Source: CAZDSS01 sp964508185
GTDB lineage: Bacteria > Pseudomonadota > Alphaproteobacteria > Sphingomonadales > Govanellaceae
Length of the DNA stretch: 19,431 bases
Direction: 5' to 3'
Assembly: GCA_964508185.1 (NCBI GenBank)
Contig: CAZDSS010000048.1
Location: 1-19,431 of the forward strand
Positions 1 to 5,856 of this stretch are shown here, piece by piece. The stretch's first letter is position 1. Each line of letters starts with the position of its first letter. Made by a program: the position numbers and the translations under genes. Below the pieces are notes generated by a model. It searched no databases. It was not told the DNA's origin and saw only the letters and a list, made by a program, of their open reading frames with translations.

Positions 1-1165
1 CGTTGCCGATGGCGATCAGTTCCACATCATGGGCCTTCACGAGGCGGCCGAGGGTTGCGATGGATTCCTCCCAGCGCCGCTGCGGCTCGTGGGGATAGAT
101 GGTGTCGGTCGCAACCACCTTGCCGGTGCCGTCCACCACCGCAACCTTCACCCCCGTGCGATAGCCCGGGTCGAGCCCCATGGTGGGACGCGTGCCGGCG
201 GGCGCCGCCATCAGCAGGTCGCGGAGATTGCCGGCGAAGATCTTGACCGCGTCCTCCTCCGCCCGCTCCCACAGGCGCATGCGGATGTCGATGCCGATAT
301 GGCTCTGGATGCGCGTGCGCCAGGCCCAGCGGACGGTGTCCATGAGCCAGCGGTCGGCGGGGCGGCCCTGGTCGCTGATGCCGAAATGGGCGGCGATGCG
401 GCGCTCGTAGATGTCGGGCGCGCGGTTGCCCGGCTCCGCCGGTTCCTCGGCTTCGAGCGTGAGGTCCAGCACCTCCTACTTCTCGCCGCGGAACAGGGCG
501 AGGATGCGGTGCGACGGCAGCCTGGTGAAGGGTTCCGAGAAATCGAAATAGTCGGCGAACTTGGCGCCCGCCTCGGCCTTGCCCTCGCGCAGTTTCGAGA
601 TCATGCGGCCGCGTTCCCACACTTCCTCGCGCAGGCTGCCGATGAGATCGGCCTGCTCGGCGAAGCGCTCCACCAGAATGGCGCGGGCGCCGTCGAGCGC
701 GGCGGCCGCATCCGCCACTCCCTTGTCCGCATCCACATATGTTGCGGCGGTCGCCTCGGGATCGAGCATGGGATCGCCGAGCAGGGCGTCGGCCAGCGGC
801 TCCAGGCCGGCTTCGCGGGCGATCTGCGCCTTGGTGCGGCGCTTGGGCTTGTAGGGGAGATAGATGTCCTCGAGCCGCGCCTTGGTGTCGGCTTCCTTGA
901 TCTGGCGCTCGAGCGCCTCGTCGAGCTTGCCCTGCTCGCGGATGCTGTCGAGAATCGCCTGCCGACGTTCTTCCAGCTCGCGCAGGTAGCGCAGCCGCTC
1001 TTCCAGCATGCGGAGCTGGGTGTCGTCCAGGGTGCCGGTCGCTTCCTTGCGGTAGCGGGCGATGAAGGGCACCGTCGCCCCCTCGTCCAGCAGATTGACC
1101 GCCGCGGCCACCTGCCATTCCTGAACCTTGAGCTCTTCCGCAATGCGCTGGTTGATGGACTTCAT
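1..1165 (-). pseudogene. tex: Tex family RNA-binding transcriptional accessory protein, 5' part, with in-frame amber stop
   Basis: The protein is the N-terminal part of Tex, a cytoplasmic nucleic-acid-binding protein; the gene runs off the left edge of the window. About 388 codons are visible. The opening (residues 1-60) holds the Tex helical region with the family stretch VPFIARYRKEATGTLDDTQL, followed by LRELEERRQAIL, LPYKPKRRTKAQIA and VDADKGVADA. Further on come DLLMAAPAGTRPTMGLDPG and VVATDTIYPH, the start of the YqgF-like RNase H fold. The ATG at 1165 is chosen because GAGG lies 4 nt upstream; the longer frame from 1207 lacks this support. Codon 230 (476-478) is TAG, in the motif FRGEK-stop-EVLDL, where relatives have glutamate, so a single G-to-T change from GAG explains it. 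The frame is open and Tex-like on both sides. Either the gene is truncated to 229 aa or this is a base-calling error. The family assignment is secure; the pseudogene status is not. Confidence 0.85.
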
Positions 1166-1197
1166 GACGCCTCGACAGTTTACAGAACGAGGCTGCG

Positions 1198-1226
1198 CTT
1201 TTACCACCGCGCCGCGGGCAGGTCAA
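1198..1226 (-). promoter_or_regulatory. Predicted sigma-70-type promoter of tex
   Basis: On the minus strand TTGACC (1226-1221) is followed by a 17-nt spacer and TAAAAG (1203-1198). This is a good match to the housekeeping consensus and lies about 33 nt before the tex start. It overlaps the T-run of the upstream terminator-like hairpin. Prediction only. Confidence 0.5.
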
Positions 1227-1247
1227 AAGATCCGGGCCGCCGCCCGG
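1225..1247 (-). terminator. Terminator-like hairpin upstream of tex
   Basis: CCGGGC (1232-1237) pairs perfectly with GCCCGG (1242-1247) across a 4-nt loop. Read on the minus strand the stem is followed by ATCTTTT, as in an intrinsic terminator. It would end transcripts coming from the small protein gene at 1419-1628. The stem is short and the T-run modest, and the T-run also forms part of the predicted tex promoter. Confidence 0.45.
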
Positions 1248-1275
1248 CCCGCGTCACACGCGGCCGGAAACGAGC

Positions 1276-1353
1276 TTACAGCGACTTCACCAGATGGCCG
1301 CCGTCCACCGGAATGTTGACGATCAAGCCAATCATATGACCCTGGAGAATCAT
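1276..1353 (-). pseudogene. Possible C-terminal relic of a short-chain dehydrogenase/reductase
   Basis: The minus-strand frame ending with TAA at 1278-1276 reads HMIGLIVNIPVDGGHLVKSL just before the stop. The core resembles the last strand of SDR enzymes, where TGQxxxVDGG followed by a short hydrophobic tail is usual. No Rossmann fold, glycine motif or Tyr-x-x-x-Lys site precedes it, and the residues further upstream are not SDR-like. It is therefore either a decayed remnant or a chance resemblance. The local sequence is somewhat richer in A+T than its surroundings, which would suit a relic. Low confidence. Confidence 0.25.
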
Positions 1354-1418
1354 AAAATCAGGATCCCACCGCTTCATGCTTTCGAAGAAGGCGGGGCCGA
1401 ACTGCACTGATATCCGGA

Positions 1419-1628
1419 TCACCGGCTGCGGCCGGTTCCGGCGGCGCGCTTCGCGCCGGGGCGCGTCTTCGCCTGTTGGGCCGCCTCCTCCCGTGCGAGA
1501 CGCAGGGCGCGAAGGCGCGCGATCTTTTCGTTGGTCTCATCGAGCGCGGCGCGCTTCGCCTGCACCAGTTCCTTCTGGCGCCGCTCCTGCGCCTTCCGTT
1601 CCTCGGCCGCGGTTCTGATGGAAATCAT
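1419..1628 (-). CDS. Small charged coiled-coil protein, function unknown
   Basis: This 69-aa protein of unknown function has no signal peptide or membrane segment. Residues 5-52 are almost entirely charged and helix-forming (EERKAQERRQKELVQAKRAA, then EKIARLRALRLAREEAA), which predicts one long helix or coiled coil. The basic, glycine-containing tail could contact nucleic acid, but that is a guess. The ATG at 1628 is preferred to an in-frame GTG at 1646 because a full GGAGG lies 8 nt before it. The gene stands alone on the minus strand, upstream of the SDR-like relic and a terminator-like hairpin. I do not recognise a named family. The ribosome-binding site and the coherent composition argue that it is real. 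Confidence 0.6.
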   Translation of the reverse strand: MISIRTAAEERKAQERRQKELVQAKRAALDETNEKIARLRALRLAREEAAQQAKTRPGAKRAAGTGRSR

Positions 1629-1836
1629 GGGCAATCCCTCCGACACACAATAGTGAATTCACGGCCGGCGCAAGCGGCGCCGTCCGCATGAAGCGCTTAA
1701 AGGTTCGGATTGTCATTGACGGGCGCGATTCTCCCCGGCCCGTTTTCCGAGATTTTTCAAGCCTGTGCTGGATCTGGGGTGTGATCGCGATTTTTCAAGA
1801 TGGACGGACGATCGCCGATCCGCGAGGAGACCCCGG

Positions 1837-1875
1837 AAAAGCGGAAGGGCCCGGGAGAACATCTCCCGAGCCCTT
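1837..1875 (-). terminator. Intrinsic terminator of the tRNA-Cys/tRNA-Asn transcript
   Basis: A 14-bp stem (1845-1858 with 1862-1875) closes a loop of three nucleotides or slightly more. On the minus strand the only imperfection is a U-G wobble, whereas on the plus strand the same position is a C-A mismatch. It is followed after CCGC by a TTTT run. It starts 8 nt after the tRNA-Asn CCA end, so it almost certainly ends that transcript. Confidence 0.8.
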
Positions 1876-1883
1876 GCTCAATA

Positions 1884-1958
1884 TGGCTCCCCGGGCCGGA
1901 TTCGAACCAGCGACCAATCGGTTAACAGCCGATTGCTCTACCACTGAGCTACCGGGGA
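1884..1958 (-). tRNA. tRNA-Asn (anticodon GTT)
   Basis: The 75-nt cloverleaf reads on the minus strand. Acceptor stem TCCCCGG pairs with CCGGGGA, the D arm is GCTC...GAGC, the anticodon arm is ATCGG-CTGTTAA-CCGAT, and the T arm is GCTGG-TTCGAAT-CCGGC. The discriminator base is G and CCA is encoded. Anticodon GTT reads asparagine codons AAC and AAU. Its 5' base is the last called base before the assembly gap, so its own upstream sequence is unknown. It is probably co-transcribed with tRNA-Cys. Confidence 0.97.
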
Positions 1959-2058
1959 NNNNNNNNNNNNNNNNNNNNNNNNNNNNNNNNNNNNNNNNNN
2001 NNNNNNNNNNNNNNNNNNNNNNNNNNNNNNNNNNNNNNNNNNNNNNNNNNNNNNNNNN
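1959..2058. other. Assembly gap, exactly 100 N
   Basis: The run of N is exactly 100 long, the usual placeholder for a scaffold join of unknown size. Its left edge coincides with the 5' base of tRNA-Asn and its right edge with the CCA end of tRNA-Cys. Nothing can be said about its content; additional tRNA copies are possible. Confidence 0.95.
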
Positions 2059-2132
2059 TGGAGGCACCGCCCGGAATCGAACCGGGGTACACGGATTTGC
2101 AGTCCGCTGCGTAGCCACTCCGCCACGGTGCC
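2059..2132 (-). tRNA. tRNA-Cys (anticodon GCA)
   Basis: The 74-nt cloverleaf reads on the minus strand. Acceptor stem GGCACCG pairs with CGGTGCC, the anticodon loop CTGCAAA gives anticodon GCA, and the T arm is CCCCGG-TTCGATT-CCGGG by usual pairing. The discriminator is U and CCA is encoded, ending on the first base beside the gap. It has its own predicted promoter just upstream. Confidence 0.97.
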
Positions 2133-2153
2133 GTCAGCCACTTGACGTGGCTC

Positions 2154-2182
2154 GATATAGCATCGCCTCGGGCGGCGCGCAA
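2154..2182 (-). promoter_or_regulatory. Predicted promoter of the tRNA-Cys/tRNA-Asn transcript
   Basis: On the minus strand TTGCGC (2182-2177) and TATATC (2159-2154) are separated by 17 nt. The -10 box lies 21 nt before the mature tRNA-Cys 5' end. Between them is a perfect 6-bp hairpin, AGCCAC-TTGAC-GTGGCT (2136-2152), which would sit in the short 5' leader or overlap the start site. Confidence 0.6.
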
Positions 2183-2381
2183 CGATCCTTGTTCCCCCGC
2201 CGCCGGTCGCGTCGACCCGGCGTCCGATCTTCCCGCATTTTCCGCCGCGGCGGCCATGCAGAGCGAGATTGTCAAGGCGCATCCCCTCCATTATAAACGC
2301 CAGCGTGTGTAACGACTGCCTGGGGCATGCGCGCCGCATCCGGCCGCGCCCCGTTCGGCTCCGGTTCATGGGACTGCGCGG

Positions 2382-3035
2382 ATGATGGATTTCGAACTGG
2401 CTCGCGACTTGATGATTGATGGGCAGCTCAAGCCCAATCAGGTCAACGACCCGCGTGTTCTGGATGCGTTCCGCGCCGTGCCGCGCGAACTCTTCGTGCC
2501 CGCCGCCCTCAAGGGCGTCGCCTATATCGACGAGGATATGGAGGTCGCCCCGGGCCGCTATCTGCTGGAGCCCATGGTGCTCGCCCGCATGATCCAGGCG
2601 GCCAATCCGGGGCCGCGCGACGTGGCGCTGGATATCGCCTGCGGCACCGGCTATTCCGCCGCCCTGCTCGCGCAGCTTGCAGGCGCCGTGGTCGCCGTGG
2701 AGGAGGACCAGGAACTGGTGGACCGCGCCACCGGCACCCTTCTTGACCTGCGCTATGACAGCGTGGTGGTGGTGAAGTCGCCGCTCACCCAGGGCTGGGC
2801 CGAGCAGGCGCCCTACGACGTCATCGTCATCAACGGCATGGTGGAGGATGTGCCCCAGGCCCTCCTCGACCAGCTCAACGAGAACGGCCGCCTGGTGGCG
2901 GTGGAGAACATGCGCGGCGTGGGCAAGGCCATGCTCTATATCAAGGAAGGCGGCATCATCGGCCGGCGCGAGCTGTTCGATGCGGCGTCCCCCCTTCTGC
3001 CCGGTTTCGTCAAGCCGCGCGGTTTCGTATTCTGA
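2382..3035 (+). CDS. Protein-L-isoaspartate O-methyltransferase-like protein (tolC-linked paralogue)
   Basis: This 217-aa cytoplasmic protein has the class I SAM-dependent methyltransferase fold of the PIMT/PCMT family. SAM motif I is ALDIACGTGY (82-91) and the acidic motif II is VVAVEED (103-109). The N-terminal segment NDPRVLDAFRAVPRELFVP is typical of PIMT. True PIMTs carry a TIS motif before motif I, with a serine needed for isoaspartate repair; here the equivalent segment is RYLLEPMVLARM (59-70) with no serine. Repair activity is therefore doubtful and the real substrate is unknown. Two adjacent ATG codons (2382, 2385) are possible starts, neither with a strong ribosome-binding site. In alphaproteobacteria a paralogue of this kind often precedes tolC, as here. 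The spacing of 221 bp and the structured element between them suggest a separate tolC promoter. Confidence 0.85.
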   Translation: MMDFELARDLMIDGQLKPNQVNDPRVLDAFRAVPRELFVPAALKGVAYIDEDMEVAPGRYLLEPMVLARMIQAANPGPRDVALDIACGTGYSAALLAQLAGAVVAVEEDQELVDRATGTLLDLRYDSVVVVKSPLTQGWAEQAPYDVIVINGMVEDVPQALLDQLNENGRLVAVENMRGVGKAMLYIKEGGIIGRRELFDAASPLLPGFVKPRGFVF

Positions 3036-3120
3036 TCCGGCGTCCGGCAGGCGCCCCCCCAAGAGGAACGCCTTCACAAGCCGGATCCTTTAACGTTTCT
3101 GTATCGCATTCGCGGTATTG

Positions 3121-3176
3121 ATGGGGCGCGTCCCGAGGCGGGACGGGCGCCGGCCGGGGGCCGGCACGCCCCCCAT
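3121..3176. repeat. Double-hairpin element that can fold as a three-way junction
   Basis: Two perfect 7-bp hairpins with 3-nt loops sit side by side: CGTCCCG-AGG-CGGGACG (3129-3145) and GCCGGCC-GGG-GGCCGGC (3149-3165). An outer stem GGGGCG (3123-3128) with CGCCCC (3167-3172) encloses both. No T-run follows on either strand, so it is not a classical intrinsic terminator. It may block read-through from the methyltransferase gene, protect mRNA ends, or be a copy of a dispersed REP-like repeat. Confidence 0.6.
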
Positions 3177-3256
3177 GACGCTTGATCTTTGCTGGCACAA
3201 GACAAGGCCGACAGGCAGCCAATAGCCGGACCGGCCGCAAACAAGGGGAAGCCCAA

Positions 3257-4639
3257 ATGCGATATCCATGGATCCTGGCGCTGACCGTCTGCACCGCGCT
3301 GGTATCGCCTGCCCATATTTCCGCCGCGCAGGCCGAGACCCTGACCGATGCCCTCGCCGCCGCATACGAAGGCAATCCGGATATCGAGGCGGCGCGCGCC
3401 GAGCTTCGCGCCATCGACGAAGGCGTGGCCCAGGCCCGCGGCGGCTGGCGCCCCCGGGCCGACGCCGTGGGATCGATCAGCCGGTCGGATACCGAGCAGT
3501 TGTCCACCGTGCGCGGATTCCCTGAACGGCGCGATACGACCTTGACCGGCAAGAGCGCGTCCATCGCCGTGGAGCAGCCCATCTTCCGCGGCTTCCGCAC
3601 CGTGAACGAAACCCGGCAGGCCAAGAACCGCGTCTATGCCGGGCGGGAAAATCTGGAACAGACGGAAAGCGACGTCCTGCTCGAGGCGGTCACCGCCTAT
3701 ATGGACGTGACCCGCGATCAGGCGGTCCTTGAGCTCAACCGCAACAACGTGCAGGTGTTGCAGCGCCAGCTGGAAGCGAGCCAGGACCGCTTCCGCGTGG
3801 GCGAGATCACCCGCACCGACGTCGCCCAGTCGGAAGCCCGCCTGTCCCGCGCCATCTCCGACCGCATCCAGGCGGAAGCGCAGCTGGTGGCGAGCCGCTC
3901 CCGCTTCAACCGCGTGGTCGGCTTCATGCCGGGGACCCTTGCCCCCGTCACCACCCTGCCCGAGCTGCCCGAAAGCGAGGAAGCGGCGCTGGAGATCGCA
4001 CTCGCCGAAAATCCGCGGCTCAATGCCGTCCGCTTCAACGAGCGGGCGTCCGCCAATGCCATCGGCGTCGCCAAGAGCGGCCTTCTGCCCGAAATCTCCC
4101 TTCGCGCCGAATACGGCCGCGACTGGGACACCTCGGTCTTCACCCCGGAATCGACGCGCAAGCAGATCACGGCGCAGCTGCGCATTCCTCTTTACGAAGC
4201 GGGCATCCAGTCCTCCCTCGTGCGCGAGGCGCGGCAGGTCAACAACCAGTACCGCCTGCTGATCGTGAGCGCCGAGCGGCAGGTGATGGAGAACACCCGG
4301 AACGCCTGGGAAGCCCTGCGCGAGGCGCGCTCGCGCATCCAGTCCAATCGCGAGCAGGTGCGGGCCAACGAGATCGCCCTCGAAGGCGTGCGCCAGGAAG
4401 CGGATGTGGGCGCGCGCACCACCCTCGACGTGCTGGACGCCGAGCAGGAACTCCTCGATTCCCGCGTGGCGCTGGTCACCGCCGAGCGCGACGCCGTGGT
4501 GGCGGCCTATGCCCTGCTCGCCGCCCTCGGCCGGCTGAACGCGGAATATCTCGACCTGCCGGTGGAGCGCTACGACCCCGCGCGCAATTACGAGCGCGTC
4601 AGCGACAAGATCTGGGGCTGGGGAATCGAGGACGAATGA
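3257..4639 (+). CDS. tolC: TolC family outer membrane channel protein
   Basis: This 460-aa protein is a TolC-type outer membrane factor. It forms the trimeric channel-tunnel that type I secretion systems and RND or ABC efflux pumps use to cross the outer membrane. A signal peptide (residues 1-26, ending AQA before ET) is evident. Two OEP repeats follow, each opening with a similar helix (NPDIEAARAEL near 40 and ENPRLNAVRF near 250) and rich in long Gln/Arg/Glu coiled coils. The C-terminal segment LPVERYDPARNYERVSDKIW is typical of alphaproteobacterial TolC. The ATG at 3257 is chosen because AGGGG lies 8 nt upstream and the signal peptide starts there; the frame is open further upstream. No pump gene adjoins it, so it is likely the general channel, possibly shared with the RND pump at 8686-12959. 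Confidence 0.93.
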   Translation: MRYPWILALTVCTALVSPAHISAAQAETLTDALAAAYEGNPDIEAARAELRAIDEGVAQARGGWRPRADAVGSISRSDTEQLSTVRGFPERRDTTLTGKSASIAVEQPIFRGFRTVNETRQAKNRVYAGRENLEQTESDVLLEAVTAYMDVTRDQAVLELNRNNVQVLQRQLEASQDRFRVGEITRTDVAQSEARLSRAISDRIQAEAQLVASRSRFNRVVGFMPGTLAPVTTLPELPESEEAALEIALAENPRLNAVRFNERASANAIGVAKSGLLPEISLRAEYGRDWDTSVFTPESTRKQITAQLRIPLYEAGIQSSLVREARQVNNQYRLLIVSAERQVMENTRNAWEALREARSRIQSNREQVRANEIALEGVRQEADVGARTTLDVLDAEQELLDSRVALVTAERDAVVAAYALLAALGRLNAEYLDLPVERYDPARNYERVSDKIWGWGIEDE

Positions 4640-4778
4640 CGGGGCGGACCGCCGCCGCCGATCGGCCGCGCCGGGCACAAGGCTTTTTTTACTAAGTTTT
4701 GATAATGTAACCTGATAGGCTGACAGCCGGATCGGGGGAACGACGCCCGGGGGCAAGAACAGGCGCAGACGACAGGTC

Positions 4779-5426
4779 ATGAGCGGTAGAAGAGAACAAG
4801 ACGAGCCGACCATGGAGGAAATTCTCGCCTCCATCCGTCGCATCATTTCCGAGGAAAGCGATCCGGAGCCCGCGCCGCAGCCGAGATCACGCCCCGCCCC
4901 CGCCGCGCCCGCGCCGGAGGATGACATTCTTGAACTGACGGAAGTGCTCGAGGACGAGCCCGCGCCGGAGCCCGAACCGGAGGAGGAGCCGGCGATCGAC
5001 ATGGGCGACATGGACGCCCAGGACCTTGAGCTCGCCGAGCCCGAGGACGAGCAGCCCGCCTTCGACGAGCCCGGGGAAGAAGAATTCGCGGAAGCGGAAG
5101 CGGAACCCGAGCCGGAGCCCGAACCCGAACCCGAACCCGCAGAGTCCGTTGCCTCCGACCTCGACGACTGGCTCGATGTGGACCCCGCGGACGAGAAGGA
5201 AGCCATCATGTCCGCCGCGAGCTCCGCCGCCGTGCGCGACAGCTTCAGCGAGCTTTCGGACCTTCTGGTTGCGGGCTATGCGGGATCCAGCAAGACGCTC
5301 GAAGGCATGGTGCGCGAGATGCTGCGTCCCATGCTGCAGAAATGGCTGGACGCCAATCTCCCCGGCATCGTGGAGCGGGCGGTGGCGCGGGAAATCGCCC
5401 GCCTCGCCCGGGTCAAGCGCCCCTGA
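4779..5426 (+). CDS. popZ: PopZ-like polar organising protein (DUF2497 family)
   Basis: This 215-aa protein has the three-part PopZ architecture. A short N-terminal helix, EPTMEEILASIRRIISEE (9-26), is the client-binding region. A very acidic, proline-rich disordered linker follows (27-140) and includes a Glu-Pro dipeptide tract at about 109-120. A C-terminal helical oligomerisation domain ends the protein (145-213, with MVREMLRPMLQKWLDANLP). In Caulobacter, PopZ forms a cytoplasmic polar matrix that anchors the chromosomal parS/ParB complex and cell-cycle regulators. The gene follows tolC by 139 bp, a neighbourhood I know from other alphaproteobacteria, where valS often comes next; here a Flp pilin follows instead. 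An A+T-rich patch at 4681-4715 probably carries its promoter. The ribosome-binding site is weak. The linker composition means alignment of the middle part is uninformative. Confidence 0.88.
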   Translation: MSGRREQDEPTMEEILASIRRIISEESDPEPAPQPRSRPAPAAPAPEDDILELTEVLEDEPAPEPEPEEEPAIDMGDMDAQDLELAEPEDEQPAFDEPGEEEFAEAEAEPEPEPEPEPEPAESVASDLDDWLDVDPADEKEAIMSAASSAAVRDSFSELSDLLVAGYAGSSKTLEGMVREMLRPMLQKWLDANLPGIVERAVAREIARLARVKRP

Positions 5427-5450
5427 CCGCTGCGCGGATCCGCGCCATTG

Positions 5451-5487
5451 GTTAACATGGCGCGGCACGACGCAATCCTTCGTTAAC
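5451..5487. promoter_or_regulatory. Paired GTTAAC motifs upstream of the Flp pilin gene
   Basis: GTTAAC occurs at 5451-5456 and again at 5482-5487, with start-to-start spacing of 31 bp (about three helical turns), in an otherwise GC-rich 149-bp intergenic region. A pyrimidine-rich run follows. TTAAC is a half-site of the alphaproteobacterial cell-cycle regulator CtrA, but no full TTAA-N7-TTAA site is present. Assignment to any regulator is speculative. Confidence 0.3.
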
Positions 5488-5575
5488 TTTTCCTTTTCCT
5501 TTGCCACCGTATTCTGGGCGGACGGCGCGGCATGCCGTGCGCGCATTGCGTGCCGCATATCGGGGAGACGAGGCC

Positions 5576-5758
5576 ATGGCCAAGCTTGAACGGAATCGCC
5601 TGGACCGGGACGAAGGCGGCGCCACCGCCGTCGAATATGCATTGCTCATCGGCTGTCTGGCGCTTGCCATCATCGGGGGCCTGAGCGCCACCGGCAGCAG
5701 CGTCACGGACCTGCTGGACCATGCCCGCAACGCCTTCCCCAATAGTGAGGAAGGCTAG
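5576..5758 (+). CDS. Flp family type IVb pilin
   Basis: This 60-aa prepilin has a short basic leader ending RDEGG, followed by ATAVEYALLIGCLALAIIG. That is the class IVb prepilin signature: cleavage after glycine, glutamate at mature position 5, tyrosine at 6, then a single hydrophobic helix. The mature pilin would be about 45 aa, the usual Flp size. Such pilins assemble Tad/Flp pili for surface attachment after processing by a TadV/CpaA peptidase. The ATG at 5576 has GGGGAG 8 nt upstream. No Tad assembly gene (cpaB-F, tadB/C) is in the window, so this is an orphan copy. Two GTTAAC palindromes lie upstream. Confidence 0.92.
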   Translation: MAKLERNRLDRDEGGATAVEYALLIGCLALAIIGGLSATGSSVTDLLDHARNAFPNSEEG

Positions 5759-5856
5759 GCATCATTACCACTCATTAACAGGTGCACCGCTATCTTGCTC
5801 CATGGCGGCGCGACTGTATTCGCCCCGAAAAAAGTGTCTTTGGGTAAGGAGCCATC

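Noticed and set aside
1688..3077. Open frames running through the N gap on both strands
   Set aside because: They are open only because N codons cannot be stops, and they cover tRNA genes. No coding signal supports them.
3190..3215. TGGCAC motif before tolC as a sigma-54 promoter
   Set aside because: The spacing from GG to the next GC does not fit the strict 10-bp requirement.
4640..4778. T-run at 4684-4690 as an intrinsic terminator of tolC
   Set aside because: The preceding sequence gives no convincing stable stem ending at the T-run. It is more likely part of an A+T-rich promoter patch for popZ.
5100..5145. Repetitive GAACCC/GAGCCG tract as a possible microsatellite or mobile repeat
   Set aside because: It encodes the Glu-Pro linker of PopZ, where such low-complexity sequence is normal for the family.
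3074..5209. 711-codon minus-strand open frame opposite tolC and popZ, with Ser/Gly repeats
   Set aside because: The Ser-Gly repeat is the antisense reading of the Glu-Pro tract of PopZ. It crosses two real genes and has no ribosome-binding site or domain.
5759..5856. TTAC-N6-TTAA before the chemoreceptor gene as a CtrA site
   Set aside because: The spacer is 6, not 7, and the first half-site is imperfect, so the match is no better than chance.
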